Source of the DNA: Didymodactylos carnosus
Taxonomy: Eukaryota > Rotifera > Eurotatoria > Philodinida > Philodinidae
Assembly: GCA_905250885.1 (NCBI GenBank)
Contig: CAJNOQ010000130.1
Location: forward strand, 1 to 64,000
Reading direction: 5' to 3'
Length of the DNA stretch: 64,000 nt
Numbering within the stretch: position 1 is the first letter of the stretch; each line of letters opens with the position of its first letter. Under the pieces are notes generated by a model. The model did no database searches, had not been told where the DNA came from, and worked only from the letters and a program-made list of their open reading frames with translations. Position numbers and translations under genes: made by a program. This document shows, piece after piece, positions 34,638 to 45,191 of this stretch.

Positions 34638-36765
34638 TTACGTTGGTATCGATAATGCAGGTAAAACTGTTCCAGAACATTCACCAAAACCAATATTAAA
34701 TCCATCGCCTTTGTAACATCCTTAAATAGTTAAGAAAAACAAATAGTAAAATATCAAAATGGTCTATTTCATTTGATTACGTACCGGTCATGATAATCGT
34801 ATCACCATCTTCCAGAAATTTTCGTTGTACATCTTTTGTTAATTCAAGGGGTTTTGTTCCACGCCATGATAGTTCAAGCATCGATCCATACGATTCGGGT
34901 GTTGATCCGCTGATTGTTCCTGTGGCAATTAAATCACCTGGTTTCATATTACAACCGGTCATTGTGTGTTGAACAAGCATTTGTTTGAGAGACCAATAAA
35001 TATTCTTAAAAACAAAATGAAAAGATGTATAATATGTAGTCATTAAAAAAAAATTTTACCTTGGAATTCGAACGACAAATTGTCCACGTTTCATTGCACT
35101 TATCAGCTAAACATCAAAATTACAATTGTTTGAATATATTGTAGAAAAATCAATACGTATTAACTCACCTTTCAATCTCACTTCCAAATCAATATTCAAT
35201 GAGGAACGATCATTTTCACGTAAATAAGGTAATGGTTCGGGATCCTAGATTATAGGAAGAAATGTCGAACTATTTCAGATTGAAGAAAGAAGCACGTACC
35301 TGTAGTTCACTAGGACAAAGTGCATCTTTCAATGCTTCCATTGGTACGATCCACGGTGAAAGAGTTGTTCCAAAATTTTTTCCGTTAAACGGACCGAGTG
35401 GTACATATTCCCATTTTTGTATATCACGTGCTAGAAAAAGAGATATATAATGATGAAATCACATATTTTAAAGTAGAATTATCGAGTTAAAAAATAAATG
35501 TTACCTGACCAATCATTCATAATAACTAATCCAAATATATGCTCATCCGCTTCGTTAATAGTGATTGGTCGTCCCATTTCATTTCCTTTACCCACAAAAA
35601 ATGCCATTTCTAATTCAAAATCAAGCAATTTACATGGACCAAAAGTAGGCGGTTTTGCTAATGAATTGAACAAAAGACAAAAGAATGTGCAGAATAAATA
35701 AAATTTTATTTGTCTTTCTTCCTACATTCATCAGGACAACTTTGACCATTTGGTCGTCGAATCGGTGTTCCACTTATGACAACAGATGAAGCACGACCAT
35801 GATAACCAATAGGTAAATGTAGCCAATTTGGATTTAGCGCATTATCTTTTCCTCGAAACATTGTACCAACATTCGTTGCATGTTGTTTGGATGCATAAAA
35901 ATCGGTATAGTCACCTAAATAAAAAGATAGAATATTTTTTATTTTAAAAATAAATATTATAACCAAATTGATACAGAAAGAGATCACTGAGCTCATAGAC
36001 TAATGATAATCATCTTAATTTAGATTATTTATCAAAACCGTGTACTATGATCAAATGGTAAAAACATTGAATCAATTATTAGTAGAAATTTAGCTATAGC
36101 AGCGTTAAAGCAGCAAATTATTTAAATTACAAATATTTTCATTCACTCGAGTATATGTTAGTATGAGATGAATATGTTAAAAGAGCGTGATCACCTATTT
36201 GTGCAGGTAAATGCATTATAGCATCTTTTTGTTCAACAAAAGCTCTAAATTAATAGATGAAGTTGTGTTGATGTAGGTTAGAACTTGTAAACAAAAAAAA
36301 ATTAATTTTCATAGACTCTTTATTAGTACTTTTTTCGTAAATCTTGGTCATCTTTGAGTGTGGTGCAGTCATTTGACAAAAGTTTTTGTAAATATGATCG
36401 AACTTCTTTCCATGCTTTAGAGTCAAGTGCCATAAATTCGTTTAACACAGGCTAAAGTATCAATAGAACAGCACTAGATGTATACAAAGATGATTGCAAA
36501 ATAAATAATTTACTTGATCAAATACAGATTGTTTATCTTTCATCACTGGACCATTGAATAAATGTTTGATTTGTGATAAATCAACTATGTATTTTCCAAT
36601 TGCAACACCAATACGATGACGGGACTAAATGAAAACAAATAAATTAGCCTATACCAGTATGTGACTAGAATGCAAACAACTTACATTGTCGTTTGTTGAA
36701 AATACTCCATATGGTAAATTTTGAATTGGAAAATGGGAATCCTGTGTGACTTCGATGAAAGACAT
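34638..36765 (-). CDS. Fumarylacetoacetase
   Basis: Eleven minus-strand exons: 36765-36685, 36624-36514, 36451-36330, 36244-36195, 35914-35726, 35657-35505, 35430-35300, 35244-35169, 35106-35060, 35004-34785 and 34720-34638. They give 420 residues, against 419 in human FAH. The enzyme splits 4-fumarylacetoacetate to fumarate and acetoacetate, the last step of tyrosine breakdown, in the cytosol. The N-terminal SH3-like part begins [20 protein letters not shown]. The catalytic part keeps [41 protein letters not shown] (metal-binding Glu pair), [16 protein letters not shown] (metal Asp and catalytic Lys) and [11 protein letters not shown]. All splice sites are GT-AG, and the protein looks complete and functional. 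The donor after exon 5 (GTAGGA) was chosen because it restores the conserved SKPP junction. The SDR gene ends 234 bp upstream in the same orientation. Confidence 0.97.
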
Positions 36766-36998
36766 CTGCAAGAAAGAAGTCTCAGATAACAATGAACAAA
36801 AATATACTATGATTTAAGGATAATAAAACGTATGTTTAGACTAAAATCACTTGCTAATTGCACATTATAAGAAAAAATTTATTTTGTTCGGTATCATGGG
36901 ATGCTTTAAAAATACTTAAATAAAAAGTTGAAAATACATAAAAATTTCCTATTGAATGAAAAGTCCATTCTCTTGTAAAAAACGGTTATAGTTCCTAA

Positions 36999-38409
36999 TT
37001 AGTTTGCTTTGTTTCGTTTTTTTAATGTTTTGGCTCTTATATTCGAAAGAGTGTTCCTAGAAAGAAAAAGAAAAAATATACTTATTATAAATAAACTGAT
37101 TTAGCGTAATCTACATACACTGTAAGTTTTGCCAGAATAAATTCTGGAATAAATGATTGAACAAAATCCTAGAAAGAAATAGAATTCCAATAATAAATAG
37201 TAAAAAGAGATGGTCTGACCATTTGTCAAATAAGAAAACTATTCTTTAGATACGCTAGAAATATACTATTTTATTAAAATAAAGTCTTTTTTTGAACATA
37301 CTTGAATTTCATGAGCCCAGAAGCCCGTAGTATATGGCAACGCAACACGTTCTAATGCACTGATTGCATATTGTTCAGCTGTTGGCGTAAATAGACTCGG
37401 TTTTCTTATACCAGATAATTTACTACAAACAAATCCTGGACATAATGACTGAACTAAAACACCTCGATTTGCACATTCAACAGCCAATGATCTATGAATT
37501 AAATATAAGCGATGTATTTTATGATGCTAATATGCAGAGTGTACAAACCTTGAGAAAAAGTCCACAAATGCCTTTGTTCCCGAATATAAGGCCAATAATG
37601 GCACTGGATATCTGCCAGATATACTCGAAACATTGACAATCAAACCATTTCGTTTCTTGATCAAATCTTGAATTAAGAAAGGTTAAAAGTCTATAAGATA
37701 AAATTTTCACGAAGAGGTTTGAATTACCTGGTAAAATCATATGTGTCATTTGTGAGACTGAGTCAACATTACAACGTAACATTTTATTCATAAAACTTTC
37801 ACTATTTTCAACTTTATCAAACACTTCGGGATAATCATATGACATTCCAACATTATTTACTAAGATGCCAATGTCAAGTCCACGAATTTGATCACGGATA
37901 GTACTGTAGATACTGTTATCGCCTGATAATAACAAAAAGATTATATATACTAAAAGATATTTAAACGAAAGAGAAAGAAAACTAACGTGTAAAATCAATG
38001 GGTATTGTTTTAATACTAATACTGTTATATTTAGTTTTTATTTCAGTTGAAACTTGATTGAGTTTGTCTTCTGAACGACTAATTAAAACCAAATTTAGTC
38101 CTAAACATATGGATACAGTTAGATGTGGAGATTAACACATGAAAAATATTTAGTTTTTACCATGTTTTGCCAACTGAGTTGCATAAGCTACAAGAAAAAA
38201 AATACTAGCGTTTTAAACTTAGAGCAATGGAGAAGCAGAAAAAGACAATTACCCAAACCGATTCCATCTGTGCTTCCGGTTACAACAGCCCATGAACCAA
38301 ATTTTTTCACATCAATTTTTACCGGCGATAACAAACGATAAAGGAAGAGAGTCACACGAACCACAACATAGAGAACAGCACAAACACCAGCTGCTGTAAT
38401 GATGCCCAT
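36999..38409 (-). CDS. Short-chain dehydrogenase, 17beta-HSD12 / 3-ketoacyl-CoA reductase type
   Basis: Eight minus-strand exons: 38409-38253, 38187-38161, 38100-37987, 37922-37728, 37666-37549, 37491-37302, 37168-37119 and 37056-36999. They give 302 residues. An N-terminal membrane segment (IITAAGVCAVLYVVVRVTLF) is followed by the cofactor motif VVTGSTDGIG (residues about 44-53), then ISRSEDKL and the structural motif ILVNNVGMSYDYPE. The catalytic Ser lies in NVSSISG, with the YSGTK Tyr/Lys pair. The C terminus, KTLKKRNKAN, resembles the lysine-rich ER-retention tail of HSD17B12. The likely role is the reductase step of very-long-chain fatty acid elongation in the ER, or steroid reduction. 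NNVGMSY favours HSD17B12 over HSD17B3. One exon is only 27 nt. All motifs are intact. Confidence 0.92.
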
Positions 38410-40190
38410 TTTTTTAATCTGTGATTTCTGTTATAAATCTAAAGACATAAGCATACCAGACAGAAATTAAAATATTGTTGATCAATTATTTCTTTAGTGG
38501 GTAGTCTAACAGGTTACTTGTAATGTTAATTTTTTTATTATTTATCTTAGGATGTTATGATTACTGAATAAATAGCTCCTAAAAACCAAATATGGCCTCT
38601 TTTTTTTTCACGTGCTATTATACTATATGAAACAAGGAAACAAAGTGAAGAAAAGAGTTAAAAATTATTATTTTTTTATCATGTTGAAAGAAACGTCTAC
38701 GCCATACATAAAAGTAGTCCAGATCAAACGTGAACAGATTATTACTTCACTTAATTACTTTTAGAGAAACTAAGGCGTCCAGTAGAGCATTTATTACTCT
38801 TGTCTGGTTTCTCGCCTATCCTAAGTATAAAGAAGTGTATTTTGAGAGATGCCGCCGTTATTCAGCGTTCATACTATAACACACAACGACATATAAGATT
38901 GTTTCAGATAAAAGAGCTAAGATTATTCGTTTACATTCAAGTTCAACTTCTGAATTGATATGTACTGTTATTCTTCAGTCTCAAGCTATATCAGTATGTC
39001 TTTATTCTCCTCATTATCAACCAACAAGTGCACTGATGTGTCAATTCCCAGTTTACACTTGGATAGATGGTAATCTACAGATCATCTGTTCATTTGATTT
39101 TGTTTGTTTGGCATTTTATTTAGCACATCATAAGACGAAACACAGTCATGTTTCTACAGTATCGATCATTGGGCAAATGTAAACTTCGTTTTATCCTCAT
39201 CACATCTTTTTATTTCGTGTACTCTGAAGATGGTCGCTTTGTCAAAAAAATAAGAATTCGATTTGGAAGCTCGTTTAGTTCACACAAGTCAGTTAGCACG
39301 TACACCTCTATAAGCAGTGAGGTAGTCCTCATATCGATCACATACTACTCACAGTGTATTTTATGCTAAACAAGAACACGACTTTCTCTTATGATAATGC
39401 ATGATCATTCAGCATTCATCAGTCTCGTTGACTTAATATTATATTATTTTAAAACTCAGTTTTACTGCAATGATAAATATATATACCAGAAACAAAACCT
39501 ACAGTACTCTAGGAAAATTAAATGGAATCTTTGTTTCACACTTCGCAAACTACAAAGCATAAACTGTATACTTTGCAAAAAAATGACATTTGACCTTTTC
39601 CAAGTTTTAGAGGTAAAAAACAGATCATATTTTTTTCGCTTTTTCCCATTCGCATATGATTTCGATCGACTGTGCCTCATTGCCTGTAATTTTTTTCCAT
39701 TATCTAAAGGCTGATGGCATTGTGCACAATTCATGTGTTGTTCGTCAAAGCTATAGCAATTTGAAATATTCATTATATGATTGTATTCGTTTTTCTGCTT
39801 CGAATCATTCACGATGCATTATGTTTCTTATGACTTAGTAAACTTTGTACACGTTGCATTCAAAACAAGGCGTACGTGTATATTGTGCTCTAGATTCTTA
39901 TTAGAAACGTTGAATGGATGAATGTATTGGCTCTATGGATAGACAAAAAGAAAGGAAAGAATCTACCAGTGAGTTCTTAGTCGCATTGTGTTGCGATTGA
40001 TAGAAACAAGTTTGATTTGTTCTGTTTGAGATATCAAGATTCACAGTGTTTCTCATGTATTTAAGCAATGCTTCATTTGTATTGACTACCCTAGTTTTGC
40101 GTCATTATGCTTGGAAAGATAAGAGGCTTGAGCTCGTTACTTATTCGATTGTTATCCTTTTTGTAGATTTTTCTAAGATTGATAATTATA
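38410..40190. other. Divergent intergenic region between SDR and U2AF1
   Basis: 1.8 kb between two genes transcribed away from each other, so both promoters should lie here. Overlapping open frames of 70-116 codons around 38955-39838 are on opposite strands over the same bases and match no family. A pyrimidine tract and AG near 40150-40165 just before the U2AF1 start look like a splice acceptor in its leader. Confidence 0.4.
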
Positions 40191-41181
40191 ATGGCTGATT
40201 ATTTAGCTTCGATTTTTGGCACCGAAAAAGATAAAGTAAATTGTTCTTTCTTTTTCAAAATTGGAGCTTGTCGACATGGTAAGTGATAAAACAAACAAGT
40301 ACTTGATGTCTGTAATAAACATTAATAAAACTTCGAAAATGTTTCATTTCTAGGTGAACACTGTTCAAAATTACATAATAAACCAACGTTTAGTCAAACA
40401 ATTTTGATGAAAAACCTCTATTTAAGTTTAGAAAATAGTTCACAGAAAGCGGATAAATCGTTTATGGGTGATAATTTAACTGAAGAAAAAGTTCAAGAAC
40501 ATTTTGACGATACGTTCGAAGAATTATTTATAGAATTGGAAAAAAAATATGGTGAAATCGAAGAAATGAATATTTGTGATAATTTGAGCGAACATTTGGC
40601 TGGTATGAACTCCTTTTACTTTGTCATTTTTTAGTAAATCTGTATTAGGCTTTATTGTTGTTTAAAGGTAATTGTTATGTTAAATTTCGTTTTGAAGAAG
40701 ATGCGGAAAAGGCTGTTGGTGATTTAAATGATCGTTGGTTTGATGGACGGGCAATTTATGCCGAATTATCACCAGTAACAGATTTTCATGAAGCATGTTG
40801 TCGGCAGTACCAGATGGGGTAACTGGACACTCTTCTCACACCCATAAATCTATGTAGTAAAATTTCATGTTTTATTCATTCAGCGATTGTCCTCGAGGTG
40901 GATTTTGTAATTTTATGCATTTAAAACCAGTAAGTAATTAGTTTAAAAATAGTTTTAGAGTATTCATTTAATTTTAAATTTTATTTAGATATCAAAAGAC
41001 TTAAGAAAGCGTCTCTATCAACGTCGTCAAAAAAAAGCCGGCGGTGGTAATTATAATGTCCTTATTCGCACGCTCATATCTTAATTTTAACTTTTTTACA
41101 GGTAATGCTTTAACGCCACCACATGAAAGGAATTCACGTTCAAGAAGTCATGAGAGAGATAATCGTGGTCGACGTCGTTAA
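40191..41181 (+). CDS. U2 snRNP auxiliary factor small subunit (U2AF35)
   Basis: Six exons: 40191-40278, 40354-40602, 40668-40818, 40884-40929, 40989-41046 and 41102-41181. They give 223 residues. The protein starts [20 protein letters not shown], nearly identical to the family. It has a CCCH zinc finger ([20 protein letters not shown], residues about 18-37), the U2AF homology motif domain with [13 protein letters not shown] and [16 protein letters not shown], and a second CCCH finger ([20 protein letters not shown]). The C terminus holds only a short Arg/Ser run. It recognises the 3' splice-site AG together with the U2AF large subunit in the nucleus. It is slightly shorter than human (240) because the Gly/RS tail is reduced. 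The serine at the second finger-1 Cys (CSK) corresponds to human Ser34 and is conserved. Confidence 0.97.
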
Positions 41182-41277
41182 AAATTGAATATGATAATTC
41201 AGTGTATTTGTTAAGAAACGAGCCTACTCGTTAGAGAAATTTTTTTTCGTAAAAAAATAACGCGTTGTACATTTACA

Positions 41278-41283
41278 AATAAA
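41278..41283 (+). terminator. Candidate poly(A) signal for U2AF1
   Basis: AATAAA lies about 97 bp after the U2AF1 stop codon, the expected place for a polyadenylation signal. Assignment is by position only. Confidence 0.5.
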
Positions 41284-41844
41284 CACGTTAAATCCTCAGC
41301 AGAGATGAAAAAATCTTTTTTGAACGATGTATCTTTCTAGATTATCTAGCATCAATATAATCATTGTTTCTTTTTTGTTGTAGATTTTTCGTCATTTATT
41401 GTAGAGAACTTTTTCTTTCATTTAGAATAAAATGAAATAACCCAGAAACGCTAACAATACAAAGTGTTAGCCAACAATACATCGAAATACCCTAGAAAGT
41501 GAAACGTATTTACTGAAACATAATTGTATTTTACTTTTCTTTTTAGAACGAAATGAATTAGGTTGTTCCAAACTGACCATTGACTGTTAGAAAGTCTAAA
41601 TTAAAAGTTAAATAATAGTGGACTTTATCGAAGATCCTTTTCGAAAGCCAAAGTATTGATTTAGAATACTTTGCTGACTAAAGTCGAAATCCAATTATTA
41701 GGTTTACGTTCAGTCATCACTCTGGTTAATACACGTTTATTTTAACATGTTAAACTTATTTTTCTCTCCTTTTAATTTTTACATAAATATTCAGTTTTCT
41801 GCTTCCCTTATTCATGGGTTAAAATAAAAAAATAACACGTTGAA

Positions 41845-41910
41845 ATGATTCTACTTTCGCAGGTTGAATATATTGGTGTTTGTTCTAGATTATTGTATGT
41901 GTTTTCTAGA
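41845..41910 (+). promoter_or_regulatory. Splice-acceptor-like sequence just before the PPP6C start
   Basis: GTATGTGTTTTCTAG ends at 41909, one base before the ATG at 41911. A pyrimidine-rich AG this close to the start suggests either a 5' leader intron or a spliced-leader acceptor. The frame is open upstream from 41845, so an extended start is possible, but the added residues do not match PP6. Confidence 0.5.
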
Positions 41911-43751
41911 ATGAGTAATGATGGTGATGTTGATAAATGGTTAGAATTAATTAAAGATTGTAAATATTTACCGGAAACAGATTTAAAAAAATTATGTACA
42001 ATAATATCTGATATTTTATTTGAAGAATCAAATGTACAACCAGTATTTTCGCCTGTTACAATCTGTGGAGACGTACACGGACAATATTATGATGTACAAG
42101 AACTATTTAAGACTGGTGGCTATCCACCAGATACACAGTATATATTTATGGGCGATTTTGTTGATCGTGGTTATTATAGTTTAGAAACATTAACACAATT
42201 ATTAGTATTCAAAGCAAAATGGCCACATCGTTTAACATTATTACGAGGAAATCATGAAAGTAGGCAAGTGACACAAGTCTATGGATTCTACGATGAATGT
42301 ATGAAAAAATATGGAAATGCTAACTTATGGAGATTTTGTTGTCGTTTATTTGATTTAATGCCAATTGGGGCACTAATTGATAATACAGTGTTGTGTATAC
42401 ATGGTATGTGAAAACATGAATCAACTTTAAAAAACTAGTTTTCCTTGGTTTAACCAGTATTGCATAAATTTTTAAATACCTATAGGAAATAACGTTGCCA
42501 GTAAAAATCTTAGCTACATGTTCTTCTAGCTAACAAGGGAACCTCTTGAGGTTATAAATCGCTTTTCAACTCAGACTACTTTTATCTTGTAGATCTCAGT
42601 GAGTAGTGAAATACCCTAAGTTGGTTTATGCCCATGGTGCTTTGTTGCTGAGATACTGGATTTTTAGTTNGAATTTCGATTTTTGATTTCAAACTTGCCA
42701 CACTTGTAGGCCATGGTCATAGTAGCACAACGGAAAAATATTCGAGGTTAATGAATTTTCCTGCCTTGAGATATTGAGACTCGAATGACTTGAATGTTTG
42801 ACCCTCACCCTTACCTTCTGGTGAAATATTCGAGTCTCAATATCTCAAGGCAGGAAAATTCATTAACCTCGAATATTTTTCCGTTGTGCTACTATAACCA
42901 TAGGCTACAAATGTGGCAAGTTTGAAATCGAAATTCGAAATTCAAGTTCTATAGGCAAAAACTAACTAAAAATCCAGTATCTCAGCAACAAAGCACCATG
43001 GGCATAAACCAACTTAGGGTATTTCACTACTCACTGAGATCTACAAGATAAAAGTAGTCTGAGTTGAAAAGCGATTTATAACCTCAAGAGATTCCCTCGT
43101 AAGTGCACATTCTATAGCTGTTAAAAAATGATTTCAAAAAAAGAAATACTTTTGAATGCTTATAAATTGTTGGTATTTTGCATTAAGGCGGCCTGTCTCC
43201 TGACATTGGTACAATCGACCAGATGAGAACAATTGAACGTGATCAAGAAATTCCTCATAGGGGAGGATTTTGTGATTTGATGTGGTCAGAGTGAGTATCT
43301 GAATAATTCTTTATTATGTATATGTACAGTTATTATAAATCTGTTTTTCTTTTACTTTTAGTCCCGATGATATTGACTGGTGGGCTATTTCTCCACGTGG
43401 TGCCGGTTGGCTATTCGGTGAAAAACCTACAAATCAATTTATGCACAATAATCAATTAACATTAATATGTCGTGCACATCAATTAGTACAAGAAGGTATA
43501 TTGTTTCCTTTACTAAGTACAAAAATAATAATTGCTTATGTTTTTTCGTTTCGTTTTTAGGTATCAAATTTATGTTTAACGAACGTTTGGTTACGGTATG
43601 GTCAGCACCAAACTATTGTTATCGTTGCGGAAATATAGCTAGTATATTGGCATTCCACACTTCCACAAACTATGAAACAAAACTGTTCTCCGCTGTACCA
43701 GATGAGAAACGACAAATTCCATCGAAAACAACTACACCTTACTTTTTATAG
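41911..43751 (+). CDS. Serine/threonine protein phosphatase 6 catalytic subunit
   Basis: Four exons: 41911-42403, 43188-43290, 43362-43495 and 43561-43751. They give 306 residues, against 305 in human PP6. The metal-binding and catalytic motifs [29 protein letters not shown], the His after [10 protein letters not shown] (CRAHQLV) and [12 protein letters not shown] are all intact. The C-terminal TTPYFL is the conserved methylation tail of the PP2A/4/6 group. [13 protein letters not shown] and ESNVQPV near the start identify PP6 rather than PP2A or PP4. It acts in cell-cycle and Aurora-A control with SAPS-domain subunits. It follows U2AF1 by about 730 bp on the same strand. Intron 1 is 784 nt because of an inserted hairpin; the other introns are 65-71 nt. 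Confidence 0.97.
42531..43102. mobile_element. ~570-bp long-hairpin element in PPP6C intron 1
   Basis: Arms 42531-42786 and 42828-43102 are inverted copies, about 95% alike, separated by 41 bp. They begin TAACAAGGGAACCTCTTGAG on the left and end with its complement on the right. The left arm contains the only ambiguous base in the window (N at 42670), at a place where the right arm has about 27 extra bases. No coding frame is present. It is a foldback or MITE-like element that would be transcribed as part of the PPP6C pre-mRNA. Confidence 0.85.
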
Positions 43752-45191
43752 ATCAGTACTTGTTAGTTCGACTTGGGCTAAAATCAAATGTGCTAATCCT
43801 TCGTCCTAGTATTTTATACATTTAAAGGAAAATTGTAAAACGAAAACCTCACAAAAATGACGTTTTTTTCATTCTGAGCTATAGTTTTTGGTTTTTTTTC
43901 AGTTGTATATTGTTATTGTTAACAGTGCATTCTAATGGAAGAAGTTTTTGTATAATAGTTTTTTCCTTGAATGTTGTCGTTGATAGTTTCTTTCGTCATT
44001 CGTTGGATGTTTTTTTTTTAATTTAAAATATTTGTTCATTGTACATTTGTAATCAAGATGAGAATTATGTCGTTATTGTTGTCGCTTACTGTACTGTCTA
44101 TCACATTTTTTCTTCTTTAAAAACAAATAAACATTCTTCTAAGAACATTTTTTACTTGTCGATTGATCTTCTATTATTATTCGCGTGAAAATATGTATAA
44201 TTATTCTCATTATCTCAATCTTTTTGATAGTTTGCCGGTGTTTGGCGGGCGTAAAAGCTTATAATTATCATAACTTAGCAAAATTTAGATCAGAAATACA
44301 AAACGAGGTCTTAGATACGATCAGCGCTCAAAGAAGAAAAATATGACTTTAAGGATGTAAAACGAAGGAGGAAAAATATTTTAGAAATTAAATTAATATT
44401 TTTCTAACTTTAGAAATCTCCCACTATTTATATTACTTTCGCAGAGAAAACTGAATTGATACCGTTTTTGTATCTATTTTGAATTCAGTGTAAATATGTA
44501 ACAGTCTATTTCCTCCTTTTTTAGATAAATATATCTGCCAACTCTCTAAATTAGATAAACAGCAAAACGTCGTTTGGAAAAGCTTCCGAATAGTCTGTAG
44601 TTCTAACTACTTACATCGTAGAAAATATACACTGGATCCGATTCATATTCAATATAGAATTCTAATCAATAATTATGTATGTCTTGAAACCTATATTTAG
44701 AGAATGATTTCTAATTTGTGCTTTAGCGTTATAGATTTTTATTATGTCAGTTTTTACATTTCATTAGTTAACAACTAATGACAACTTGTCTATTAATTCG
44801 AGCCTTTTTAAATACAAAATTCATATTATCATTAGTTCGGTAATATAAACGAACAACATTCTTTCTAGTCATTAAATGTCTTATTAACAACCATTAATGG
44901 TGTCTATCATCATATTTCATTCATTTATTTGTGTTGCTTTTTGCTTCTATTGATACTGAGTTATTAACTACGTGTATATTATATATAAACGAAACAAGAA
45001 GCAAAAAAAAAGAACAAAAACAACAATACATATTAAAGAGATACAACCACTTTTCTTCTATATGACAGTTGGTTGTCGATCTATGTTAAATATATAGATA
45101 AAATCCATTTTTACACAAGAATTTGTTATTAACGTTGATATTATTGTTGTATTATTGTTTATTATGATGAACAAAAAATAGACGAAAATAA
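43752..45191. other. PPP6C 3' flank and RERE-type upstream region
   Basis: A candidate poly(A) signal AATAAA lies at 44126-44131. The rest is AT-rich with no exon or repeat recognised; it should hold the RERE-type promoter. Confidence 0.4.

Noticed and set aside
39391-39838. Overlapping open frames of 107 and 116 codons on opposite strands
   Set aside because: No recognisable domain beyond an isolated CAQC motif, no splice context, and both strands are open over the same bases, as expected by chance in AT-rich DNA.
41845-41910. N-terminal extension of PPP6C from the upstream in-frame ATG
   Set aside because: The added residues are unlike PP6, and an acceptor-like AG lies immediately before the MSNDGD start, which gives the family's usual length.
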